Shown here piece by piece: positions 28,882 to 37,163 of a DNA stretch of 64,000 nt. The DNA is from Methylopila henanensis (GTDB taxonomy: Bacteria; Pseudomonadota; Alphaproteobacteria; Rhizobiales; Methylopilaceae), in contig NZ_JBHUER010000005.1 in NCBI RefSeq assembly GCF_042681025.1, positions 1 to 64,000 on the forward strand, in the 5' to 3' direction. Within the stretch, counting starts at the first letter, position 1. Each line of letters opens with the position of its first letter. The translations under genes were made by a program, and so were the position numbers. The notes beneath the pieces were generated by a model. That model was not told where the DNA came from. It did not search any database and saw nothing but the letters and a program-made list of their open reading frames with translations.

Positions 28882-29757
28882 TCAGGCCGCGCGGTGGCGG
28901 CGGGGAGGCGCGAGGCGGCTGAGCGCGCCGCCATGACGGCCGAAAACGAGCGAGGCGAGATAGAGGACGCCGGCCGCGAGGATGACGGTCGGGCCGGTCG
29001 GCGTTCCGAGGTGGTACGAGAGCAGCAGGCCGGCGATCGACGCGATGACCGCGGACCCGATCGCGACCGAGAACAGGCCGCCGAGGCTCGCGGCCCAGAA
29101 CCGCGCGGTCGCGGCCGGCAGCATCATCACGCCGACCGCGAGCAGGGTGCCGAGCGCCTGGAAGCCGGCGACGAGGTTGAGCACCACGAGGCCGAGGAAC
29201 ACGAAATGCGCCAGGCCGCCGGAGCGGCTGACCGAGGCGAGGAAGCCCGGGTCGACGCATTCGAGCACAAGCGGCCGGTAGATCAGCGCGAGCGCGACGA
29301 GCGTCACGGTCGAGACGCCGGCGAGCAGCGTCAGCGCCTGGTCGTCGAGCGCCAGCACCGAGCCGAACAGCACGTGCAGCAGGTCGACGTTCGAGCCCTT
29401 GAGCGAGACCAGGGTCACGCCGAGCGCGAGCGACAGCAGATAGAAGGCGGCGAGCGCGGCGTCCTCCTTCAGCAGGGTGGTGCGCGCGACGAGGCCGGTG
29501 AGCAGCGCCACCGAGACGCCGGCGACGAGCCCGCCCAGCGTCATCGCCGGCAACGACAGCCCGGCGACGAGGAACCCGACCGCGGCGCCCGGCAGGATGG
29601 CGTGCGCCATGGCGTCGCCGGTCAGGCTCATGCGCCGGAGCATCAGGAACACGCCAATCGGCGCGGCGCCGAGCGACAGCGCGACCGCGCCCACCAGCGC
29701 GCGGCGCATGAAGGCGAATTCGACGAAGGGGGCGAGCACCGCGTCGTAGGGCGTCAT
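28882..29757 (-). CDS. znuB: Zinc ABC transporter permease ZnuB
   Basis: This 291-residue ABC-3 family permease has eight or nine transmembrane helices. The helix after the N-terminal amphipathic segment (FVEFAFMRRALVGAVALSLGAAPIGVFLMLRRMSLTGDAMAHA in parts) carries the family motif MSLTGDAMAHAILPG. The ATG at 29757 overlaps the znuC stop, so translation is coupled. The C-terminus is basic. It moves zinc across the inner membrane together with ZnuC and ZnuA. Confidence 0.95.
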   Translation of the reverse strand: MTPYDAVLAPFVEFAFMRRALVGAVALSLGAAPIGVFLMLRRMSLTGDAMAHAILPGAAVGFLVAGLSLPAMTLGGLVAGVSVALLTGLVARTTLLKEDAALAAFYLLSLALGVTLVSLKGSNVDLLHVLFGSVLALDDQALTLLAGVSTVTLVALALIYRPLVLECVDPGFLASVSRSGGLAHFVFLGLVVLNLVAGFQALGTLLAVGVMMLPAATARFWAASLGGLFSVAIGSAVIASIAGLLLSYHLGTPTGPTVILAAGVLYLASLVFGRHGGALSRLAPPRRHRAA

Positions 29758-30509
29758 GCCGCGCGTCCCGCTCCGTGCGCGTCGCAGACCGGCGCGCGGT
29801 CGTCGAAGGCCTCCGGCATGGCGCGCGCCTCCAGCAGGCGCTCCGGCCGCAGCGTCTCGGACGTCGGGCCCCAGGCGACGGGCCGCCGCGCGAGCAGCAG
29901 CGTCTCGGGGAAGGCCTGCCGCACGATCTCCATGTCGTGCAGCACGGCGACCACGGTGCGCCGTTCGCTGTGCCAGCGCGCGATCAGCGCCAGCAGGTCG
30001 GAGACGGTCTGCGCGTCGATCGCGGCGAAAGGCTCGTCGAGCAGGATGACAGAGGCGTCCTGCAGCAGAAGGCGGGCGAACAGCGCGCGCTGAAGCTGGC
30101 CGCCGGACAGCGTGCCGACCGCCCGGCGCTCGAAGCCGGTGAGGCCGACGCCCGCGATCGCCTCGTCGATCCGGGCGTGATCGCCGCGGCTGACGCCGCC
30201 GAAGAGGCCGGTGCGCCGCCAGAGGCCGGTCGCGACCAGATCGAACACGTCGACGGGGAAGGAACGGTCGAGCTCCGCCGCCTGCGGCAGATAGGCGATC
30301 TCGCGCCGGCCGAGCGCGCCGCGGTCGATGCGGCCTCCAAGAGGCTTCAGCGCGCCGACGAGGCCCTTCAGCAGCGTCGATTTGCCGGCGCCGTTGGGGC
30401 CGACCACCGCGAGCAGCGCGCCGGAGGCGATCTCGCCGTCGAGATGATGCACGGCCGGGTGGCGGTCGTAGCCGAGCGTGACGTCGTGCAGGCGAAGCGC
30501 GGCGCTCAT
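29754..30509 (-). CDS. znuC: Zinc ABC transporter ATPase ZnuC
   Basis: This 251-residue ATP-binding cassette protein has Walker A GPNGAGKSTLLKG, signature LSGGQLQRALFARLL, Walker B SVILLDEPFAAID and a switch histidine in VAVLHDMEIV. It energises zinc uptake by ZnuB. The ATG at 30509 overlaps the stop of the upstream small His-rich gene (ATGA), so the two are coupled. Another in-frame ATG at 30524 lies inside that small gene and is less likely. Confidence 0.95.
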   Translation of the reverse strand: MSAALRLHDVTLGYDRHPAVHHLDGEIASGALLAVVGPNGAGKSTLLKGLVGALKPLGGRIDRGALGRREIAYLPQAAELDRSFPVDVFDLVATGLWRRTGLFGGVSRGDHARIDEAIAGVGLTGFERRAVGTLSGGQLQRALFARLLLQDASVILLDEPFAAIDAQTVSDLLALIARWHSERRTVVAVLHDMEIVRQAFPETLLLARRPVAWGPTSETLRPERLLEARAMPEAFDDRAPVCDAHGAGRAA

Positions 30510-30682
30510 GCCGTGACCCACCACACCGCGAGCCAGATCAGCGCCGACGCGCCGACCGCGCCGACGAGGCGCGCGGCGGCCGAGGCGCGCAGCAGCGACA
30601 GGCCTGGCGCGTGCGCCCGCCGGCCATGGCCATGGTCGCCGTGAGAGTGATGCGCGTGATCGTGATGGGCCGTCGGGAACAT
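30506..30682 (-). CDS. Small His-rich single-pass membrane protein heading the znu operon
   Basis: This 58-residue protein has a His-rich head (residues about 6-18, with HHDHAHHSHGDHGHG) and one hydrophobic helix at the C-terminal end (about 38-56, VGAVGASALIWLAVWWV). The stop overlaps the znuC start. The gene is 29 bases downstream of a Zur-like palindrome, so it should be expressed under zinc limitation. The head could bind zinc near the transporter. CbtB-type proteins have the reverse order (helix then His tail), so I do not assign it to that family. Its function is inferred only. Confidence 0.75.
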   Translation of the reverse strand: MFPTAHHDHAHHSHGDHGHGRRAHAPGLSLLRASAAARLVGAVGASALIWLAVWWVTA

Positions 30683-30711
30683 GGCGCCGCCGTCTGAGGA
30701 GGACGGGCGCA

Positions 30712-30728
30712 ATGTTATAGAGTTACAT
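30712..30728 (-). promoter_or_regulatory. Zur-like operator of the znu operon
   Basis: The 17-base imperfect palindrome ATGTTATAGAGTTACAT fits the ATGTWAY-N3-RTWACAT pattern of known Zur boxes (compare E. coli GAAATGTTATANTATAACA). It ends 29 bases before the start codon of the first gene of the minus-strand zinc operon, the right place for repression by zinc-bound Zur. No zur gene is seen in this window. Confidence 0.72.
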
Positions 30729-30774
30729 GTCCGACTTCAATCGACGCGCGGCCGCAGGGGCGCCGCAGGGCCGG

Positions 30775-31017
30775 TCAGCGCACCGGGTTGTGCTTCAGCG
30801 CGGTGCGGACGAACTTCACCACGATCCAGACGCCGAGCGCGAAGCCGCCGATCTCGAGGGCGTAGGTCACGATCTCGCCGAGGCCAAGAAACCCGCCGAT
30901 CGCCCAGCCGCCGGCGACGCAGGCGGCGATGGTCTGGGTGGCGATCAGCACGGTGGCGGCGCCGAGGGTGATGGCGCGTCCCACGGCGGAGCCGCCGGCG
31001 GCAGGCAGATCGGACAC
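30775..31017 (-). CDS. Small membrane protein upstream of the znu operon
   Basis: This 80-residue protein has two hydrophobic segments (AITLGAATVLIATQTIAACV and IVTYALEIGGFALGVWIVV) and a short basic tail, and I do not recognise a family. I use the GTG at 31017, which places the first helix near the N-terminus; a GTG at 31083 would add 22 basic residues. It points the same way as the znu genes, but the Zur-like box sits between them, so it is probably a separate unit. Confidence 0.6.
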   Translation of the reverse strand: MSDLPAAGGSAVGRAITLGAATVLIATQTIAACVAGGWAIGGFLGLGEIVTYALEIGGFALGVWIVVKFVRTALKHNPVR

Positions 31018-31173
31018 GGGCGCGACGCTCCGGTTTGGCCGGGCGCGCGAGTGCGCCCGCAGGGTCGGCGAGCCTTTTAGCACGTTCCGCCGCGCCGTCG
31101 AGCGGCGCCGGCGCTTGCGGCCGGGGCCCGCGGTCGACTACGCCTGCGCCTCCTTCGCCCAAGCGAGCCGTCC

Positions 31174-32712
31174 ATGATCGAAACCACCGTCTCGGACCAT
31201 GGCCTTGTGGTCGCTCCGCACCCCGCCGCGGCGGAGACCGGCCGGATGATCCTCATCGAGGGCGGCAACGCCTACGAGGCCGCGATCGCCATGGCGGCGA
31301 CGGCCGCCGTCACGCGCGCCGACGTCGCAGGCCTCGGCGGCGACGGGCTGTGGCTCGCGCGCGAACCCTCCGGCGTCGTCCGGGCGATCGACGCCTGCGG
31401 GGCGCCGGCGCGCGGCGCGTCGCGCGCCGGTTATGGCGCGCTCGGCTACGACGCGATCCCGCGCCGCGGCGCGATGGCGGCGCTCGCGGCTCCCGGCGCG
31501 GTCGAGGGCTGGCGGCTCGCGCTCGAGATCGCCGCCGCCTGCGGTGGCCGGCTGCCGCTTAAAGTGCTGTTCGGGGACGCGATCCGGCTCGCCCGCGAGG
31601 GCGTCGCGCTGTCGGCGGGCTTCGCGGCCCGCCTGTCCGAAGCCGCCGACGATCTCAAGCCGCAGCCCGGCTTCGCCGCGGCGTTCTTCGTCGACGATCG
31701 CCCGCTCGCGGCGGGGGACGCGCTCGTGCAGCCACGGCTCGCCGACGCGCTCGAACACCTGGCTCGGGCGGGTCTGAAGGACTTCTACGCTGGCGACGTC
31801 GCGCGTGAGCTCGCGGCGGACCTCGAACGGTTCGGGGCGCCGTTGACGCGGGACGACCTCCGGCGCGTCGGCGCCCACCTGCGCCGGCCGCTGCAGGTCC
31901 CGCTCGCCGGCGGGATCGCTTATGGCGCGCGGTCGCAGGGATTCGGGGCGCTGGCGCTGCTCGGGATCGCCGACCGGCTCGGTCTCGCCGACGACCGCGA
32001 CGCGGGCTTCGTCCACGGCCTCGCCGAGGCTGCCGCGCGGGCGGCGCGCCTGCGAGACCGGTTTGGGGAAGATCTTGACGCCGATGCGGCCCTCGGCGCC
32101 GACGCGCTCCAGCGCGAGGCGGACGCGGTCGATCCCCGCCGCGCCGGCCCTCCTGGGCCCGGATTCCGCGGCGAGGGGGCGTGGTTCGGCGTCGTCGACG
32201 CGGAAGGTCGCGCGGTCTCCTTAGTCCAGACGTTGCACGATCCGTTCGGCGCGGGCTGCCTGTCGCCGGCCACCGGCGTGCTGGTCCACAATGGCGGCGC
32301 CGGACTGTCGCTCGATCCGGACGCGGCCCACGCGCTGGAGCCGGGCGCGCGTCCGCCGCTCGGCGTCACGCCGGGGCTCGCGACGCTTTCGGCCCGCGGC
32401 GACGTGCTGGTCTTCGGCGGGGGAGCGGAAGCGCAGGCCGCGGCGGCGCTGCGCCGCATCCGGCTCGGCCGCGGCGTCGGCGACGCGCTCGACGGGCCTC
32501 GCGCCCGCTTCGTCCATGGCGCGCTTCGGGTCGAGCCACGTTTCGACGGCGAGGCGCTCGACCGGCTGGAGCGCATGGGCCATCGGGTCGAGCTGTCGGG
32601 GGAGGCCCATGATCGCGTGCAGGGAGCGGCCGGCCTGATCGCCCGAAGCGCTTCGGGACGCAGCGAAGGCGGCGCCGATCCGCGCGACGACGGGGCGGCG
32701 CTCGGACTGTAA
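31174..32712 (+). CDS. Gamma-glutamyltransferase-like protein lacking the catalytic threonine
   Basis: This 512-residue protein aligns along its whole length with gamma-glutamyltranspeptidases: HPAAAETGRMILIEGGNAYEA at the start, GGRLPLKVLFGDAIRLAREG in the middle, and FGVVDAEGRAVSLVQTLHD at the usual small-subunit start. In active enzymes the small subunit begins TTHxSVVD; here the same place reads GAWFGVVD, so the nucleophile Thr is Gly and its neighbours are changed. Later substrate-binding positions (NNRMDDF, LSPT, GTPGG types) are also degenerate. It cannot autoprocess by the known route. It may be a pseudoenzyme or have another role. No signal peptide is seen, unusual for this family. 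Confidence 0.85.
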   Translation: MIETTVSDHGLVVAPHPAAAETGRMILIEGGNAYEAAIAMAATAAVTRADVAGLGGDGLWLAREPSGVVRAIDACGAPARGASRAGYGALGYDAIPRRGAMAALAAPGAVEGWRLALEIAAACGGRLPLKVLFGDAIRLAREGVALSAGFAARLSEAADDLKPQPGFAAAFFVDDRPLAAGDALVQPRLADALEHLARAGLKDFYAGDVARELAADLERFGAPLTRDDLRRVGAHLRRPLQVPLAGGIAYGARSQGFGALALLGIADRLGLADDRDAGFVHGLAEAAARAARLRDRFGEDLDADAALGADALQREADAVDPRRAGPPGPGFRGEGAWFGVVDAEGRAVSLVQTLHDPFGAGCLSPATGVLVHNGGAGLSLDPDAAHALEPGARPPLGVTPGLATLSARGDVLVFGGGAEAQAAAALRRIRLGRGVGDALDGPRARFVHGALRVEPRFDGEALDRLERMGHRVELSGEAHDRVQGAAGLIARSASGRSEGGADPRDDGAALGL

Positions 32713-32788
32713 TCGCGCCCCGGTCGGTTTCCTTCGCCCGCGCTCCGGCTTATCTAGCAGCGCCGTTAAGTGTGAGTCCCCGGCGGAT

Positions 32789-33925
32789 ATGGAAGCGATC
32801 CTCACCAACGCCCGGCTTGTGCTGGATGACCGCACGATCGTCGGCACGCTCGTCCATCGGGACGGCGTGATCCGTGAGGTGGCGGAAGGCCGCTCTGCGG
32901 CGGCCGGCGCGATCGACCTCGATGGCGACATCCTCGCTCCGGGCCTGATCGAGGTGCACACCGACAACCTCGACAAGCACTTCTGCCCGCGCCCCGGCGT
33001 GATCTGGCCGAATCCGCTCGCCGCGGCGCTGACGCACGACGCCCAGATGGCGGCGGCCGGCGTGACGACGGTCTATGACGCGGTCTGCGCCGGCGGCTAC
33101 GACGGCGGGCAGGATTATCGGCGCGCCATCTTCCACAGCATGATCGAGGCGGTGGAGCAGGGCGCCGCCGCCGGCGTGTTCCGGATCGACCACCACATCC
33201 ACATCCGCTGCGAGCTTACCGACCCCACGCTGACTGGCGAGCTGGAGCCGCGGCTTGCGTCGCCGCTGCTGGCGCTGGTTTCGCTGATGGACCACACGCC
33301 GGGCCAGAGGCAGTGGCGCGATCTCGACGACCTCCGGCGGTTCATGGCGAGCAACGGCCTCACTGGCGCGGCCGCCGACGACCTGCTGCGCAAGCGCATG
33401 GAGGCTGGCCGCGCCAACGCGGCGGAGAACCGCCCGAAGGTGGTCGCCATGGCGCAGGCGCGCGGCGCGCCGCTCGCGAGCCACGACGACACCACGGTCG
33501 AGCATGTGCGCGAAGCCCGGGCCGACGGATGCGTGATCTCCGAGTTTCCGACCACGCTCGACGCCGCCCGGGCCGCCCGCGCCGAAGGGTTGGCGACCGT
33601 CGCCGGCGCGCCGAACGTGGTGCGGGGCGGGTCGCATTCCGGCGGCGTCTCGGCGCGGGAGCTCGCGGGCGAAGGGCTGCTCGACGCGTTGTCGTCCGAC
33701 TACGTCCCGTCGAGCCTGCTGCAGGCGGTCGAGCGGCTCGCCGCGTCCGAGACGCCGCTGCACGAGGCCTTCGCCTTCGCGACCTCGCGCCCGGCCGCGA
33801 TGCTGGGCCTCGCCGACCGGGGCCGGCTCGCGGCCGGCCTGAGGGCCGACCTCATCCGCCTGCGCGTGGTCGAAGGCGCGCCGGTGCTGCGGGAGACGCT
33901 GGTCGAGGGGCGGAGGGTGCTGTGA
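32789..33925 (+). CDS. phnM: PhnM, ribose 1-methylphosphonate 5-triphosphate diphosphatase
   Basis: This 378-residue protein of the amidohydrolase superfamily acts in the carbon-phosphorus lyase pathway, removing pyrophosphate from the 5-triphosphate intermediate. The N-terminal barrel strand ends in GLIEVHTDNLDKH, the PhnM version of the metal-binding HxH region; further metal ligands lie in DHHIHIR and DHTPGQRQW, and ASHDDTTVEHV follows. Length is typical. It is coupled (GTGA overlap) to the DUF1045 gene, a common phn-operon pair, but the C-P lyase core genes phnG to phnL are not in this window. Confidence 0.93.
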   Translation: MEAILTNARLVLDDRTIVGTLVHRDGVIREVAEGRSAAAGAIDLDGDILAPGLIEVHTDNLDKHFCPRPGVIWPNPLAAALTHDAQMAAAGVTTVYDAVCAGGYDGGQDYRRAIFHSMIEAVEQGAAAGVFRIDHHIHIRCELTDPTLTGELEPRLASPLLALVSLMDHTPGQRQWRDLDDLRRFMASNGLTGAAADDLLRKRMEAGRANAAENRPKVVAMAQARGAPLASHDDTTVEHVREARADGCVISEFPTTLDAARAARAEGLATVAGAPNVVRGGSHSGGVSARELAGEGLLDALSSDYVPSSLLQAVERLAASETPLHEAFAFATSRPAAMLGLADRGRLAAGLRADLIRLRVVEGAPVLRETLVEGRRVL

Positions 33926-34620
33926 CCGCGCCGCGCTACGCCATCTATTACGCGCCTGCGCCAGGAAGCCCGCTTTGGTCGTTCGGCTCGTCGGTGCTTG
34001 GCTACGACGCCGCGACCGGCGCCGATATCCCCGCGCTCGCGCCGCACGGGATTTCGCAGGACGCGTGGCGGGTGCTGACCGAAACACCCCGGCGCTACGG
34101 TTTTCACGCGACTTTGAAAGCGCCGTTCCGGCTGGCCGAAGGCCGGACCGAGGACGACCTCGTGGCCGCGGGCCGCGCGTTCGCGCGTTCGCGGAAGCCG
34201 TTCCTGCTGCCGGAGCTCGAAGTCGTCGCGCTCGGGGCTTTCGTGGGATTGCAGCCGAAGCAGCGCTCGGCGGAGCTCGACGATCTCGCGAACGGCTGCG
34301 TCGAGGCGTTCGAGCCCTTCCGCGCGCCAGCGGGCGAAGCCGAACTCGCCCGGCGGCTGGAATCCCCGCTGAGCGATCGCCAGAAGGCGGCGCTCGACCT
34401 CTGGGGCTATCCTTACGTGTTCGACGACTTTCACTTCCACATGACGCTGACCGGGCCGCTGCACCCGGAGATGATCCTTCGCGTCCGCGCCGGTCTGTCG
34501 CGGCTCCACGAAGACCACGTCGCCTTCGCGTCGACGCAGGTCGACGCCGTCGCGCTGTTCGTGCAGGACCGCCCGGACGAAGGCTTCCGCATCGTCGACC
34601 GCTTCGTCTTCGCGGGCTGA
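33922..34620 (+). CDS. DUF1045 phosphonate-metabolism protein, 2H phosphoesterase-like
   Basis: This 232-residue protein belongs to the DUF1045 family found in phn operons. It carries the two His-x-Thr motifs of 2H phosphoesterases: HATLKAPF at His62 and HMTLTGPL at His173. This suggests hydrolysis of a cyclic phosphodiester, possibly the cyclic ribose phosphate made by C-P lyase, as an alternative to PhnP; this role is inference. The GTG start at 33922 overlaps the phnM stop. Confidence 0.9.
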   Translation: MTAPRYAIYYAPAPGSPLWSFGSSVLGYDAATGADIPALAPHGISQDAWRVLTETPRRYGFHATLKAPFRLAEGRTEDDLVAAGRAFARSRKPFLLPELEVVALGAFVGLQPKQRSAELDDLANGCVEAFEPFRAPAGEAELARRLESPLSDRQKAALDLWGYPYVFDDFHFHMTLTGPLHPEMILRVRAGLSRLHEDHVAFASTQVDAVALFVQDRPDEGFRIVDRFVFAG

Positions 34621-34684
34621 CGCGCCGCGTTTCGGCCGCAGTCGGGGACGACAAAGCTCGCCGTTTCGACCACCATGCGGGCCG

Positions 34685-35332
34685 ATGACAGCGTTTCGAA
34701 TCGTCCTTGCGGGCCTTGCGCTCGCCTGCCTCTGCCTCCCGGCCTTCGCCCACCCGCATGTCTGGGTGACGGCGCGAAGCGAGATCGTCTATGGGCCGGA
34801 CGGCCGCATGTCGGCGGTCCGGCACGCCTGGACCTTCGACGACATGTTCTCCTCCTTCGCGTCGCAGGGGCTCGACGTCGACGGCGACGGCAAGCTCACT
34901 CGCGAGGAGCTGGCGCCGCTGGCGGAGACCAACGTCACCTCGCTGAAGGAGTTCGGCTTCTTCACCTTCTCGAAGAACGGGCAGTCCAAGGTGAGCTTCA
35001 ACGAGCCGGTCGACTACTGGCTGGAGCAGACCGACGACAAGCGCCTCGTGCTGCACTTCACGCTGCCGGTGAAGGACAACGCCCCGGCGAAGGGCGCGGC
35101 GCTGAAGGTCGAGGTCTACGATCCGACCTATTTCGTCGCTTTCGAGTTCGCGAAGGACGACCCGGCGAAGCTGGTCTCGGCGCCGGACGGCTGCGCGCTC
35201 GACGTGGCGCGGCCGAAGGAGCCGGACGCGGCGGCCTCGCAGAAGCTGTCCGAGAGCTTCTTCACCGGCCTCTCGCCCGGCGACAATTTCGGGGCGCAGT
35301 TCTCGAACGCCATCAGCGTCTCCTGCCGGTGA
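34685..35332 (+). CDS. DUF1007 family exported protein
   Basis: This 215-residue protein has a signal peptide (MTAFRIVLAGLALACLCLPAFAHPHVWV, cleavage near AFA) and the DUF1007 hallmark HPHVWVTARSEIVY at the mature N-terminus. A second element is AWTFDDMFSSF. DUF1007 proteins are often paired with NicO/RcnA-type nickel or cobalt transporters, as here (next gene four bases on). The His near the mature N-terminus may bind metal. Its role is probably as a periplasmic partner of the transporter. Confidence 0.9.
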   Translation: MTAFRIVLAGLALACLCLPAFAHPHVWVTARSEIVYGPDGRMSAVRHAWTFDDMFSSFASQGLDVDGDGKLTREELAPLAETNVTSLKEFGFFTFSKNGQSKVSFNEPVDYWLEQTDDKRLVLHFTLPVKDNAPAKGAALKVEVYDPTYFVAFEFAKDDPAKLVSAPDGCALDVARPKEPDAAASQKLSESFFTGLSPGDNFGAQFSNAISVSCR

Positions 35333-35336
35333 GGCG

Positions 35337-36308
35337 GTGAGCGGTCGGGCCGAGCGCGTCGGGCGCGCGCTGCTGACGCTCGGGCTCGTCGTCGCCCTCT
35401 GCGGCGCGGCGGCGGCGCAGGGGGCGGGACCGTTCGGGGTCGGGCGGCCGGACGGGCCGGGAGGGGCGCCCGGCGCCGGCGGGCTGTTCGCCTGGATCGC
35501 GGCCTGGCAGGCGAGCTTCTACCGCGCGCTGTCCGCGGCGATCCGCGCCGCGAAGACCGACCCCTCCGCCTTTGCGACGCTCGCAGGCCTGTCTTTCGCC
35601 TACGGCGTGTTCCACGCCGCCGGTCCCGGCCACGGCAAGGCGGTGATCTCGTCCTATCTAATCGCGACCGGCGAGGGTCTGCGCCGCGGGGTCGCGCTCT
35701 CGACGCTCGCGGCGCTCGCGCAGGCGGTGACGGCGATCGCAGTCGTCGGGCTGCTCGCCGCCGTGATCGGGGCGACCAGCGTCGCGATCGGCGCGGCCAC
35801 ATGGTGGCTTGAGGCCGCGAGCTACGCCGCCATTCTGGCGCTCGGTCTGGCGCTGGTGTGGCGCAAGGGGCGGGGGCTCGCCCGCGCGCTGCAGGGCCGC
35901 TCCTCCCACGTTCACGGCGCGGCTTGCGCCCATGACCACGGCGTCGACCCGCAGCTCGTCGAAGGCCGGGTGGACTGGCGGCGCGCCGGCGCGGCGGTGC
36001 TCGCCATCGGGCTGCGGCCCTGCACCGGCGCGCTGGTGGTGCTGGCGTTCGCGGCGGCTCAGGGCATCGCCTGGGCCGGCGTCGCCGCGACCTTCGCCAT
36101 GGCGGCGGGCACGGCGCTCACCGTGGCCGTGATCGCCGCCTTCGCCGTCGGCGCCAAGGCGGCGGCGCTGCGTATGGCGTCGGCCTCGCCAGGAGCCGCC
36201 GGCGTGGTGGTCGCCGCCCTCGAGACATTGGCCGCGCTGGTGATCCTCGCCTTCGGCGTGCTGATGCTGGGCGGCCTGCTGGCGGGCGGGGCCGGCTCGC
36301 CCGGCTGA
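35337..36308 (+). CDS. NicO family nickel/cobalt transporter
   Basis: This 323-residue membrane protein of the NicO/RcnA group has six or seven helices. Motifs are FHAAGPGHGKAVISSYLIA (the first HxxxxxGH) and the second-repeat GLRPCTGALVVLAFAAAQGI; a His-containing loop (SHVHGAACAHDHG) lies between the repeats. RcnA-like members export Ni2+ and Co2+; others import. The GTG start at 35337 follows the DUF1007 stop. It ends one base before the stop of the convergent ArsR-type regulator. Confidence 0.88.
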   Translation: MSGRAERVGRALLTLGLVVALCGAAAAQGAGPFGVGRPDGPGGAPGAGGLFAWIAAWQASFYRALSAAIRAAKTDPSAFATLAGLSFAYGVFHAAGPGHGKAVISSYLIATGEGLRRGVALSTLAALAQAVTAIAVVGLLAAVIGATSVAIGAATWWLEAASYAAILALGLALVWRKGRGLARALQGRSSHVHGAACAHDHGVDPQLVEGRVDWRRAGAAVLAIGLRPCTGALVVLAFAAAQGIAWAGVAATFAMAAGTALTVAVIAAFAVGAKAAALRMASASPGAAGVVVAALETLAALVILAFGVLMLGGLLAGGAGSPG

Positions 36309-36309
36309 G

Positions 36310-37029
36310 CTAGCCGGCGACCGCCGCCAGCGCCTCCGCCGCAGGGCGCGCCGTCCCGATCTCCTCGGCGAGGAAGCGGCGACCCTCCGGCGTCACAGTC
36401 AACGTCCGCTCGTCCTTCCGGCGCGCGAGCCGGCCGCGCGCGATCAGCGCCTCCAGCAGCGCCGCGCCGAGCGCGCCCGCCAGATGGTCTCGCCGCTCGC
36501 TCCAGTCGAGGCAGCAGCGCGCGAAGGCCCGGTGGGCGCAGCGCGCCCGGCCCACGTCGACGCCCTGCGCCCGGAACCAGCGCTCGCCCGCGAGCGTCGG
36601 CTCGAAGCCGTCATGGCCGCGCCGGAGCAGGTCGCGCGCGACCAGCGCCTCGACGAGATCGACCGCGACGCGGCCAGCGAGGTGGTCGTAGCAGGTTCGC
36701 GCCTCGCGGAAGGCGGCGTCCGCGGCGGACCGGGGCCGGACCGTGGGCCGTGACGCGCCGGCGAAGGACATCATCCGCTCGATCAGCTCGGCGACTTCCG
36801 AGCCCGCCAGCCGCACGTAGCGGTGGCGGCCCTGCGCGGCGACCGCGACCAGCCCGGCCGCGGCCATCCTGGCGATGTGGCCGCTCGCGGTCGCGGGCGA
36901 GACGCCGGCGAGGCTCGCGAGCTCCTTCGCGGTGCGGGCGCGGGCGTCCATCAGCACGCCGAGCATGCGCGCGCGGGTCGGATCCCCGATCAGGGCGGCG
37001 GCTTCGGCGATGAGCGGGTCTTGAGACAT
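36310..37029 (-). CDS. ArsR-type winged-helix transcriptional regulator
   Basis: This 239-residue regulator has an N-terminal winged helix (RARMLGVLMDARARTAKELASLAGVSPATASGHIARM, about residues 17-55). The C-terminal half holds a second helical region (GVDVGRARCAHRAFARCCLDWSERRDHLAGALGAAL in parts) with clustered Cys and His. It is longer than minimal ArsR proteins, like the group with a C-terminal effector region. Next to a nickel/cobalt transporter, metal sensing is possible, but the pair is convergent and I see no operator. Confidence 0.85.
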   Translation of the reverse strand: MSQDPLIAEAAALIGDPTRARMLGVLMDARARTAKELASLAGVSPATASGHIARMAAAGLVAVAAQGRHRYVRLAGSEVAELIERMMSFAGASRPTVRPRSAADAAFREARTCYDHLAGRVAVDLVEALVARDLLRRGHDGFEPTLAGERWFRAQGVDVGRARCAHRAFARCCLDWSERRDHLAGALGAALLEALIARGRLARRKDERTLTVTPEGRRFLAEEIGTARPAAEALAAVAG

Positions 37030-37163
37030 GGCCGCAAGCCTAGCGGCGTGCGACGCCCCGCGCGAGCGCCGACGCTTCGGCCCGCGCCGAAGCGTTTCGG
37101 CTTGCGTTGCGCCCGCGCAGGCGGACAGGGTGGGCGACTCATTCGCCTTTCGTCGGAGCCGCC

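Noticed and set aside
30727..31080. Plus-strand frame covering the small membrane gene at 30775
   Set aside because: It is Glu/Arg/Gly-rich without hydrophobic pattern, starts within the Zur-like box, and is the shadow of the minus-strand membrane protein.
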